A stretch of 42,889 bases of DNA from Gemmataceae bacterium (GTDB lineage Bacteria > Planctomycetota > Planctomycetia > Gemmatales > Gemmataceae), in assembly GCA_020847555.1 (NCBI GenBank), contig JADLBT010000290.1, positions 1-42,889 on the forward strand, given 5' to 3'. Within the stretch, counting starts at the first letter, position 1, and the number at the start of each line of letters is the position of its first letter. The translations under genes and the position numbers were made by a program. The notes below the pieces were generated by a model. It had not been told where the DNA came from. It ran no database searches and was given only the letters and a program-made list of their open reading frames with translations. Below are positions 23,811-30,380 of the stretch, in pieces.

Positions 23811-24998
23811 CTATCTGGATTCCAGCAGTTCCTTCGCCTGCCGCGCCACGATCAACTCCTCGTTCGTCGGCATGATCCAGACCTGCACCCGGCTACCGAG
23901 CGCGTCGATGCGCGACTCCGGGACGCCCCGGACGTTCAACGCCGGATCCAGCGCGATCCCGAACCAGTCGAGGTTGGCGCAGATCCGCTCGCGCATCGCC
24001 GGAGAGTTCTCGCCGATGCCGCCGGTGAAGACGATGGCGTCGCACCCGCCCAGGTGGAGCAGGTACGCGCCCAGGTAGTGGCGCACGGACTCGGCGAAGA
24101 CGTCCAGCGCCAGCTTCGCCCGCTGGACGCCAGCGGCGGCCGCCGACTCGATGTCGCGCAGGTCGCGCCCGGCCCCGCTGATCCCTTCCAGCCCCGACCG
24201 ATTGGCCAGGTCGTCGAGCAGCGCTTCCAGCGTCTTGCCCGTCCGGCGCAGCAGCGCCGGCAGGGCGAAGGCATCGAAGTCGCCGACGCGGTTGTTGTGC
24301 GGCAGACCGCTCTGCGGGCTCATGCCGAGGCTGGTCGCGACCGACTTGCCGGCCCGGATGGCGCACAGCGAGCTGCTCCCGCCGAGGTGGCACGAGATCA
24401 CCCGAATCTGCCGGTTATGCAGTAGCTGGGCCATCCGCTCGGCGATGTAGCGATGGCTCGCCCCGTGGAAGCCCCACCGTTTAATGCCGTACTGCTCAGC
24501 CCACTCCAGCGGGACCGCGTACAGCCGTCGGGCCGGCGGGATCGTCTCGTGGAACCCGGTCTCGAACGCGGCCACCAGCGGCAGGGCCGGGAATTCCTTC
24601 GCGAGCAGCCGCATGGCAACGACGTATGGCGGGTTGTGGGCCGGGGCGACGTCGGCGTAGGCGTCCATCGCGGTCAGCACCTGGTCGCTCACCCGATGCA
24701 CGCCGGTCAGCCCCTCGGCGTGGACCGCCTTGAAGCCGATGGCGGCCAGTTCCGACGGATCCTTCAGGCACTTCATGCGCGGGTCGGACAGCTGCTGCAG
24801 GCACAGGCGGACGGCTGCCGCGTGGTCCGGCGCCGGCACCTGCGCGTCCTCCGAGACGCCGCCCGCGGAGACGTAGCAGCGCGCCCGCTCGGAGCCGATG
24901 CGCTCGACGCCGCCGCGCCCCAGCACGCGCTCGTCCGCCATGTCGAACAGGCGGTACTTGAAGCTGGTGCTGCCGAGATTCGCGACAAGGATCTTCAT
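23811..24998 (-). CDS. ackA: Acetate/propionate-type kinase
   Basis: A 395-residue acetokinase-family enzyme predicted to make ATP from the acyl phosphate produced by PduL. Motifs: MKILVANLGSTSFKYRLFDM (phosphate 1), VAAFETGFHETIPPARRLYA, RRWGFHGASHRYIAERM-type block (KRWGFHGASHRYIAERMAQL), RVISCHLGGSSSLCAIRAGK, MSPQSGLPHNNRVGDFDAFA, and DAIVFTGGIGENSPAMRERI near the C-terminus. It has no obvious encapsulation peptide. Directly before ATG 24998 lies a palindromic repeat and no Shine-Dalgarno is seen. In this pathway the substrate may be lactyl-phosphate rather than acetyl-phosphate; this is an inference from context. Confidence 0.94.
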   Translation of the reverse strand: MKILVANLGSTSFKYRLFDMADERVLGRGGVERIGSERARCYVSAGGVSEDAQVPAPDHAAAVRLCLQQLSDPRMKCLKDPSELAAIGFKAVHAEGLTGVHRVSDQVLTAMDAYADVAPAHNPPYVVAMRLLAKEFPALPLVAAFETGFHETIPPARRLYAVPLEWAEQYGIKRWGFHGASHRYIAERMAQLLHNRQIRVISCHLGGSSSLCAIRAGKSVATSLGMSPQSGLPHNNRVGDFDAFALPALLRRTGKTLEALLDDLANRSGLEGISGAGRDLRDIESAAAAGVQRAKLALDVFAESVRHYLGAYLLHLGGCDAIVFTGGIGENSPAMRERICANLDWFGIALDPALNVRGVPESRIDALGSRVQVWIMPTNEELIVARQAKELLESR

Positions 24999-25000
24999 GG

Positions 25001-25073
25001 TTTCAGCGGTCAGCTATCGGCGGTCGGCGGTCAGTTGCCAATCTTGCTGAAAGCTGACCGCCGACCGCTGAAA
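25001..25073. repeat. Palindromic repeat in the ackA leader
   Basis: Nested arms: TTTCAGCGG (25001-25009) with CCGCTGAAA (25065-25073), and GGTCGGCGGTCAG (25022-25034) with CTGACCGCCGACC (25054-25066). It begins two bases from the ackA start codon and 9 bases after the upstream shell-gene stop, so it is the whole leader. Confidence 0.75.
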
Positions 25074-25081
25074 GCGGCTTG

Positions 25082-25384
25082 CTACTTGCCCAGGAAGTTT
25101 TCCACGACATCCTCTTCCGGACGCGGGATGACGTGGGCGCTGACCAGTTCGCCGTACTGGCTGGCCGCGTGGGAACCGGCGTCCACCGCCGCCCGGACCG
25201 ACCCGACGTCGCCGCGAACGAAGGTCGTCACGAACGCCCCGCCGATCTGCACCTGGCCGGCCAGCGTCACGTTCGCCGCCTTGCACATCGCGTCGGTCGC
25301 GGCGATGGTCGCGATCAGCCCCTTCGTCTCGATCAGGCCGAGCGCCTCACCGTTACCGCCGTTTCTCGAATTGTTCGTCGCCAT
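25082..25384 (-). CDS. Hexameric shell protein (BMC-H) 2
   Basis: A 100-residue single-domain BMC-H protein (PF00936) that tiles the facets of the shell. After a short Asn-rich head it has EALGLIETKGLIATIAATDA, MCKAANVTLAGQVQIGGAFV and TTFVRGDVGSVRAAVDAGSH, ending SAHVIPRPEEDV. The GDVGSVRAAVDAG helix is canonical. The pore loop would be QIGGAF. Start ATG 25384 has GAGGAT upstream. It is 32 bases downstream of BMC-H 1 and about half identical to it by eye, so the pair probably arose by duplication. Confidence 0.96.
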   Translation of the reverse strand: MATNNSRNGGNGEALGLIETKGLIATIAATDAMCKAANVTLAGQVQIGGAFVTTFVRGDVGSVRAAVDAGSHAASQYGELVSAHVIPRPEEDVVENFLGK

Positions 25385-25416
25385 TGGGGATATCCTCAGT
25401 TCAAATAGATGTCTTC

Positions 25417-25728
25417 TCAGCCGACGCTCGCGGACTGCTTCTTCCCGGCCGTTGGCAGGACGGCGCCGAGATCCTCGTGCGGCCGCGGGATGACCTGCAC
25501 GCCGACGACCTCGCCGACACGCCCGGCCGCCGCGGCGCCGGCGTCGATCGCGGCCTTGACCGCGGCCACATCGCCGACGACCATCGCCGTCACCAGCCCG
25601 CTGCCGATCTTCTGCCACCCGATCAGCGTCACGTTCGCGGACTTTAGCATGGCGTCGCTCCCCTCAATGAGCGCCACCAGCCCCTTCGTCTCCAGAAGCC
25701 CGAGGGCTTCCATGTGTGAACCAGCCAT
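25417..25728 (-). CDS. Hexameric shell protein (BMC-H) 1
   Basis: A 103-residue BMC-H protein. Core: [60 protein letters not shown], and [20 protein letters not shown] near the end. The pore loop is KIGSGL. Two ATG codons stand together; the second (25728) has the better spacing to GGAGG. A 36-base hairpin-rich leader and a strong palindrome (25764-25810) separate it from pduL upstream, which could set shell-protein level apart from enzyme level. The C-terminal tail is slightly longer than in BMC-H 2. Confidence 0.96.
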   Translation of the reverse strand: MAGSHMEALGLLETKGLVALIEGSDAMLKSANVTLIGWQKIGSGLVTAMVVGDVAAVKAAIDAGAAAAGRVGEVVGVQVIPRPHEDLGAVLPTAGKKQSASVG

Positions 25729-25763
25729 CATTAACCTCCACGGGTCGAGGCCGCCGTCCGGGT

Positions 25764-25810
25764 CCGAAGCGTCAGCGCGGGTTGAGACTCGTCCCGCGCT
25801 GACGCTTCGG
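25764..25810. repeat. 18-bp-arm palindrome between pduL and the shell genes
   Basis: CCGAAGCGTCAGCGCGGG (25764-25781) is the exact reverse complement of 25793-25810, with an 11-base loop. The same AGCGTCAGCGCGGGTxGAGAC string recurs in decayed form at 34087-34130. In RNA it gives a very strong hairpin inside the operon. It may act as a partial terminator or an RNA-stabilising 5' structure for the hexamer genes. Confidence 0.8.
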
Positions 25811-25829
25811 GCTCGGATGACCGACCCCA

Positions 25830-26627
25830 CTACCTGAACAGTTCCACCCTGGTCGCGTGCGGCAGATCGGCCGCGTTGCCCTCGTCGGTGTCGAGGTGGA
25901 CCTCCAGTTTGGAGGCGGACGCCACCCGAACGAGCAGATCCTCGAGCACCGCCGCACAGGTGCTCCTGATTCGCAGGTTCAGTCGATCGCCGTCCCTGAC
26001 GCTGTAAAAGGCCGCGTCCGACGGGCCCATGTGGACGTGCCGCTCGTGGCGGATCACCCCGCGCGGCAGTTCGATCATCCCGGCCGGACCGAGCAGGTAA
26101 CAACCGGGCGAGTCGCGGTGGTCGCCGCTCTTGCGCACCGGCACGTCCAGGCCGAGCGAGATCGCGTCGGTGAACGCCAGTTCGACCTGGCTGTGGTCGC
26201 GGCACGGCCCGAGAATGCGCAGGTTCGGGATCAGCCGGTGCCGCGGACCGACGATCGTCACCGTCTCCGCCGCCGCGACGAACCCGTCCTGGTACAGCGG
26301 CTTGTGGACGGTCAGCCGGTGGCCCTTGCCGAACAGCCGCTCCAGGTCTTCCTGCGTGACGTGGCAGTGCCGGGCCGAGATGTTCACCACCAGCCGCGGG
26401 ATCCCCGCACCCCCCCGGCCCCCCTCCCCCACGAGGGAGGAGGGGGAAGCAGCAGACTGGAGGCGGCTCGGTGATGGTCCGGCGCCTGTGCCCGTCTCCC
26501 CCCTCTCCCCTCGTGGGAGAGAGGGGCCGGGGGGGCGAGAGGATCCCGCGCGTCCGTTGAGCCGTTCGGTCAACACCTGACGGACCAGCCGCTCCACCAG
26601 GACCCGGTCCAGCGTCCCCGTGCTCAT
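25830..26627 (-). CDS. pduL: PduL-type phosphate acyltransferase of the microcompartment
   Basis: A 265-residue zinc enzyme (PTAC, PF06130) that exchanges CoA for phosphate, predicted lactyl-CoA to lactyl-phosphate. Residues 7-22 ([16 protein letters not shown]) form the encapsulation helix. A linker at about 28-77 is Pro/Gly/Arg/Ser-rich and is encoded by a palindromic repeat. The catalytic part has [20 protein letters not shown] (His87, His89 zinc ligands), [40 protein letters not shown] and [20 protein letters not shown] (His194, 197, 199). Start ATG 26627 overlaps the DeoR stop (ATGA) and has GGAGGAG upstream. The linker makes it longer than typical PduL (about 210). Confidence 0.95.
   Translation of the reverse strand: MSTGTLDRVLVERLVRQVLTERLNGRAGSSRPPGPSLPRGERGETGTGAGPSPSRLQSAASPSSLVGEGGRGGAGIPRLVVNISARHCHVTQEDLERLFGKGHRLTVHKPLYQDGFVAAAETVTIVGPRHRLIPNLRILGPCRDHSQVELAFTDAISLGLDVPVRKSGDHRDSPGCYLLGPAGMIELPRGVIRHERHVHMGPSDAAFYSVRDGDRLNLRIRSTCAAVLEDLLVRVASASKLEVHLDTDEGNAADLPHATRVELFR
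26410..26536. repeat. Nested palindromic repeat inside the pduL linker
   Basis: The left arm (from 26410, CCCCCCCGGCCCCCCTCCCC then CACGAGGG) and the right arm (CCCTCGTGGGAGAGAGGGGC then CGGGGGGG, ending 26536) are near-exact reverse complements. Each arm is also a hairpin (CCCTC...GAGGG). Such CTCTCCCCTCGTGGGAGAG palindromes are usually intergenic. Here the element is in frame and codes for the enzyme's linker. Confidence 0.8.
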
Positions 26628-27421
26628 TGCCGAAACTCCTCCGCCGCCTGTCCGTTCGTGTGTTCGCCCGCGACCAGCAGGCGCACGTCCGCCTGCTCAA
26701 GCAACGCGCGCTGGTCCGGGGTCAGCTCGCCGTCCACGATCAGCGTGTCGATCGCCGACAGCTCGCACAAAAACGCCAGCGCCTGCCGGCCGATCTTGGT
26801 ATGGTCCGCGACAACCACGACCTCGTCGGCGCAGCGCATCATCTCACGCTCGGTTTCGACCAGCAGGAGGTTGCTGTTGAACAGCCCGCGAGCCGTCACC
26901 CCCCCGACGCTCATCACCGCCTGGTGGACGTGGACGTCGGGCAGCATGCGCGTCGTCAGCGGACCCAGCGCCACGCCCGTGCGCGGGTAGATGTACCCGC
27001 CGAGGAGGATCAGATCGGTCTCCCGGCTGCTGGCGAACAGGTTGGCGATGGGCAGACTGTTGGTAACGATCTGCAGCGGCCGGCCGACCAGCAGGCGGGC
27101 AACCTCGAGCGTGGTCGTACCGCCGTCGAGCAGGATGGCGTCGCCGTCACGGACCCGCGCCGCCGCGGCGCGGGCGATCGCGCGCTTCTCGTCGATCTGC
27201 CGCGCTACCCGTTCCTCCAGGGCCGGCAGAACCCCCTCCTCGTTCAGGTAAACCGCGCCGCCGCGGGTCCGCCGGATCGCCCCGCGGTGGTCGAGGTAAT
27301 CGAGGTCGCGCCGCAGAGTCGATTCTGACACCTGGATCGCCTGCGCCAGTTCGGCCAGGGAGGCAAATCCTTGCCTGCTGATCAGGTCCAGCACCCGCTG
27401 GCGACGTTCCTCGACGAGCAC
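26624..27421 (-). CDS. DeoR/GlpR family transcriptional regulator of the microcompartment operon
   Basis: A 265-residue regulator. An N-terminal winged helix (1-57) with [20 protein letters not shown] and the recognition helix [20 protein letters not shown] is followed by the sugar-phosphate-sensing DeoRC domain: [53 protein letters not shown] and [20 protein letters not shown]. It starts at GTG 27421 and is the first gene of the operon, coupled to pduL by ATGA. As DeoR proteins are typically repressors relieved by a phosphorylated sugar, the likely inducer is fuculose-1-P, rhamnulose-1-P or a related product. It is probably autoregulated through the operator-like repeat in its leader. Confidence 0.94.
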   Translation of the reverse strand: MLVEERRQRVLDLISRQGFASLAELAQAIQVSESTLRRDLDYLDHRGAIRRTRGGAVYLNEEGVLPALEERVARQIDEKRAIARAAAARVRDGDAILLDGGTTTLEVARLLVGRPLQIVTNSLPIANLFASSRETDLILLGGYIYPRTGVALGPLTTRMLPDVHVHQAVMSVGGVTARGLFNSNLLLVETEREMMRCADEVVVVADHTKIGRQALAFLCELSAIDTLIVDGELTPDQRALLEQADVRLLVAGEHTNGQAAEEFRQ

Positions 27422-27441
27422 GGGAAGACCCTGGAAGATCG

Positions 27442-27457
27442 TGATGGAAACCCATCA
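27442..27457. promoter_or_regulatory. Candidate operator of the DeoR regulator
   Basis: A perfect inverted repeat TGATGG-AAAC-CCATCA lies between the promoter and the deoR start. A related half site (ACCCATCTG) lies in the -35/-10 spacer. The location fits an autoregulatory operator, but the link to this protein is inferred. Confidence 0.5.
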
Positions 27458-27476
27458 ACTCCTGACGGTTCCTGAT

Positions 27477-27506
27477 ATGATACGATCACTTCAGATGGGT
27501 CGTCAA
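27477..27506 (-). promoter_or_regulatory. Sigma-70-type promoter of the microcompartment operon
   Basis: On the minus strand TTGACG (27501-27506), an 18-base spacer, then TATCAT (27477-27482), 55 bases before the GTG start of the regulator. It is the only strong promoter-like match seen on the minus strand ahead of this 11-kb gene run. Confidence 0.7.
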
Positions 27507-27544
27507 GCATAATCTGCCAGGTTTTTCCATTTTCTCCCATCGCC

Positions 27545-27616
27545 AGGCCCGCGAGTGACGCCCCGTGGGCCTGGTTCCCAGCATCTCCACCCGCGGAACG
27601 CTACCCGTGGGCTTTT
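27545..27616. repeat. Double-hairpin intergenic repeat, copy H
   Basis: A decayed left arm (AGGCCCGCGAGTGACGCC then CCGTGGGCCTGG) and a right arm CCACCCGCGGAACGC then TACCCGTGGGCTTTT. It lies between the divergent DeoR regulator and RsbU-type phosphatase genes. Confidence 0.8.
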
Positions 27617-27666
27617 ACATAAACCTTGCCCGGAGGACTCTCGCTGTCGCCTTGACCGCCACCCTC

Positions 27667-27695
27667 TGAACACGGTATCTGGTTCCGCGTATAGT
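27667..27695 (+). promoter_or_regulatory. Possible promoter of the RsbU-type gene
   Basis: TGAACA (27667-27672), a 17-base spacer and TATAGT (27690-27695), 27 bases before the ATG. The -10 is good and the -35 moderate. Confidence 0.4.
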
Positions 27696-27722
27696 GAAAG
27701 CGCGCGTGAAGAGAGAGGTAGC

Positions 27723-28904
27723 ATGGCAGCAGCGGCTCCGTCCCGTGTCCTCCTGTGCGCCGCCGAGTCGGCATCCGTGGACGATGTGCGTCGCCTCCTG
27801 GAGCGCGAGGGCCACGGCATTCAGGACCACACCCTTGCCGCCGCCGAGCCCGCCGACCTGTCTGCCTGTCGTCTTGTCGTCGTCGATGGTACGCGCCAGG
27901 CGCCCGCCGCGCTGGAACTGTGCCGCCGTCTGCGCGGGCGCACCGCCGAGGACTTCCTGCCCCTCCTCTTCGTCACCGCCGACCACGCACCGGGCGCCCG
28001 CCTCGCGAGCCTGGAGTGCGGGGCCGACGCCTACCTGCTGCGCCCGTTCGACCCGGCCGAATTGCTCGCCCAAACTCGTGCCCTGCTGCGCATCAAGGAC
28101 GGCCACGACCGGCTGACGGAGAAGACCGCCGAGGTCAATCGCATCAACAAGCGCCTCCAGGTCGCGTACCAGCACATCGACCAGGAGCTGGAACTGGCCC
28201 GCCGCATCCAGCAGAGCTTCCTGCCGCACACCCTGCCGGAGGTGCCGCAGGTGCGGTTCGCTGTCCACTACCAGCCGTGCGGTCAGGTCGGCGGCGACTT
28301 CTACGACGTGTTCCGCCTGGACGAGCGGCACATCGGGTTCTACGTCGCCGACGCGATGGGCCACGGGGTGCCGGCGAGTTTGCTGACGATCTTCGTCAAG
28401 AAGGGAGTGCGGGCGAAGGAGATCTTCGGCCAGCAATACCGGCTGGTGCCGCCCGGCGAGGTACTGCAGCGCCTCAACCGCGATCTGATCGAGCAGCGCC
28501 TGTCGGAAACGCCGTTCATCACGATGGTGTACGCACTGTACAACTTCCACGACCGGACGTTCCAGTTCGCCCGGTCCGGCCACCCGTACCCGGTCTACCT
28601 GCCGCACGATGGCGCCCCGGTGCAGTGGCAGATCGAGGGCAGCCTGCTCGGCGTGTTCGACACCAGCTACCCGGTGCGCTCGCATCCGCTGCGGCCCGGC
28701 GACAAGGTGCTGATCTACACCGACGGCATGGACGCGGCCGCCTTTGACGAGAGACCCGTCGGGACCGCCAGCCTCCTCGCCGCCGCCGCACACCACCGCG
28801 CGCTGCCGGTCCACGAACTGGTGCCGCGCCTGGCGCAGGAACTGTTCGCGCAGACGCGGCAGGTCGACGATCTGACGGTGTTCGGGCTGGAGGTGCTGGG
28901 TTGA
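27723..28904 (+). CDS. Receiver domain plus RsbU/SpoIIE-type PP2C phosphatase
   Basis: A 393-residue cytoplasmic signalling protein. A receiver-like domain (about 7-120) keeps the phosphoacceptor Asp55 (LVVVDGTRQ), but the conserved switch Lys is Arg107 (YLLRPFDPAEL). A coiled coil spans about 125-165 (KTAEVNRINKRLQVAYQHID). The PP2C-type serine phosphatase domain (about 175-393) has LARRIQQSFLPHTLPE, VGGDFYDVFRLDERHIGFYV with metal-binding Asp, VADAMGHGVPASLL, and VDDLTVFGLEV at the end. It should dephosphorylate an anti-sigma-factor antagonist in a partner-switching pathway; no partner is in the window. Start ATG 27723 has GAGAGAGG upstream. It is divergent from the microcompartment regulator. 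Confidence 0.92.
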   Translation: MAAAAPSRVLLCAAESASVDDVRRLLEREGHGIQDHTLAAAEPADLSACRLVVVDGTRQAPAALELCRRLRGRTAEDFLPLLFVTADHAPGARLASLECGADAYLLRPFDPAELLAQTRALLRIKDGHDRLTEKTAEVNRINKRLQVAYQHIDQELELARRIQQSFLPHTLPEVPQVRFAVHYQPCGQVGGDFYDVFRLDERHIGFYVADAMGHGVPASLLTIFVKKGVRAKEIFGQQYRLVPPGEVLQRLNRDLIEQRLSETPFITMVYALYNFHDRTFQFARSGHPYPVYLPHDGAPVQWQIEGSLLGVFDTSYPVRSHPLRPGDKVLIYTDGMDAAAFDERPVGTASLLAAAAHHRALPVHELVPRLAQELFAQTRQVDDLTVFGLEVLG

Positions 28905-28925
28905 GGGGGACTGAAGAAAGGTGGT

Positions 28926-28955
28926 AAAGCCCACGGGCCGCAGCCCGTGGGCTTT
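28926..28955. terminator. Perfect hairpin repeat copy I, likely bidirectional terminator
   Basis: AAAGCCCACGGGC-CGCA-GCCCGTGGGCTTT is a perfect 13-bp stem with a 4-base loop, bordered by A and T runs. It lies 21 bases after the RsbU-type stop and 21 bases from the stop of the convergent esterase gene. It is the cleanest copy of the single-hairpin form. Confidence 0.8.
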
Positions 28956-28976
28956 AAAAGCAGCTCTCCCTGCCTC

Positions 28977-30287
28977 TCACTTCTTCCCGTCGCCCTTGCG
29001 CGCCTTGAGGTGCCGGTCGGCGTAGTCGAGGAAGACGCGCCAGTCCCGCGGCGTCATCGAGTGCTTGCCCGGCCGGATGTAGTACCCCAGCGTGCCGCCG
29101 CTCAGCTTGTTCGTCGCCGGCATCGCCTTCGCCTCCAGCCCGCCGGCGCCCAGCAGACGGTACACCGGCTCGGCCGCCTTCAGCACTTCAAACTGCCCGG
29201 TCGGGTTGGCCCAGGTGTCCTCGACCGCGTTCGTGAACAGGACCGGCCGCGGGGCCACCAGTGCCACCAAACAATGCTGGTCGAACGGCAAGCGGTCCGG
29301 CTGATCGTTGAACTCCTTGAACGCGCCGTTGAACCAGTGCGGGAAGCTGGTGTTGATGCGCTTGACCGACTCGGCCCCCTTGTCGCCGATACGGCGGCTC
29401 GGCCCGGTCCCGCCGCAGCCGGCCTGGTGCGGCATGGCGATGGCGATGCGCTCGTCGAAGGCGGCCGCCAGCAGGGCCGTCTTGCCCAGCCGCGAGTGGC
29501 CGACGACGATGATGCGCCCAGCGTCGATGTCGGGATCCTGCACGAGGTAATCGACCGCCCGCATGATGCCCCACGCCCAGGCCGCGATCGTGCCCCAGTC
29601 GTGCGGCCCCGGCTGCGCGCCCGCCTTGCGCAGATGCGGCTGGATCCCGAGGCGTTTGGCGGCCGTGTCCGGGTCCACGTCACCGCAGTAGAGGGTTGCA
29701 ACCGCGTATCCGCGATCGATCGTCTGCTCGATCGCCCACACGTCCACCTGCTTGCCGCGACCGGCGTCGGTCGCGCGGTTGTTCTTCGCGCCGGGGCAGC
29801 GATCGGGCAGCCACGACTCGGGCAGGCGCACCTTCGGGTCGGTGACGAGCGTGTGGTTGCCGCAGAAGTTCATGCCGACGAACACCGGCGCCGGCCCGCT
29901 GCGCTTGTTCGGCACGAACAGCATCAGCTGGATCTTCGGCGTGGCCGGCGGGCCGAACGAGATCGTGATTTCCTTCAGGGTTGCCTTGCCGCCGAGCGCC
30001 TGCCTGTCGATGCGCTCGACCTTGAATGCGACGTTGGCCGGCCTCGGCGGGAAGTACCCGTACATGTAGTGCTGGAAGAGTTTTTGCAGCTCCGGGCGCC
30101 GCTTCTCGCGCCACTCGGCCGGGGTGGTGACGCGGGTGCCGTCGAGCATCGCGAGCGGGTCGGGCAGGCTGGGGTGTGACGGCAGCCTGTCAATCGGCGG
30201 GAAGTCAGCGCGGGCCATGACAGCACCTGCAACGAAAAGGACGGCGAGCAGCGGCAGCCGCCGGGCGGCGGGAGAGGCGGAACGCAT
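28977..30287 (-). CDS. Secreted CE15-like (glucuronoyl esterase type) alpha/beta hydrolase
   Basis: A 436-residue protein with a signal peptide (LPLLAVLFVAGAVMARA). The serine hydrolase core has APVFVGMNFCGNH, WAWGIMRAVDYLVQDPDID, the nucleophile in IIVVGHSRLGKTALLAAAFD, and HQAGCGGTGPSRR as in CE15 enzymes (the GCSRxGK and GCGG-type sites). VALVAPRPVLFTNAVEDTWA carries the acid region, and the catalytic His is likely in RPGKHSMTPRDW. CE15 enzymes cut esters between lignin and glucuronoxylan; bacterial members are broader. Start ATG 30287 has GAGGAG upstream; the frame is open further upstream but is the antisense of another gene. It is divergent to the next secreted protein gene. Confidence 0.87.
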   Translation of the reverse strand: MRSASPAARRLPLLAVLFVAGAVMARADFPPIDRLPSHPSLPDPLAMLDGTRVTTPAEWREKRRPELQKLFQHYMYGYFPPRPANVAFKVERIDRQALGGKATLKEITISFGPPATPKIQLMLFVPNKRSGPAPVFVGMNFCGNHTLVTDPKVRLPESWLPDRCPGAKNNRATDAGRGKQVDVWAIEQTIDRGYAVATLYCGDVDPDTAAKRLGIQPHLRKAGAQPGPHDWGTIAAWAWGIMRAVDYLVQDPDIDAGRIIVVGHSRLGKTALLAAAFDERIAIAMPHQAGCGGTGPSRRIGDKGAESVKRINTSFPHWFNGAFKEFNDQPDRLPFDQHCLVALVAPRPVLFTNAVEDTWANPTGQFEVLKAAEPVYRLLGAGGLEAKAMPATNKLSGGTLGYYIRPGKHSMTPRDWRVFLDYADRHLKARKGDGKK

Positions 30288-30380
30288 GGGGGGACTCCTC
30301 ACGGGTGCGGTATCCGGGAACCACGCAGGGAATATACCAGTCATCGCGGGGACGGCGAGGGCGAGAGTGCGGAGGTTGCC

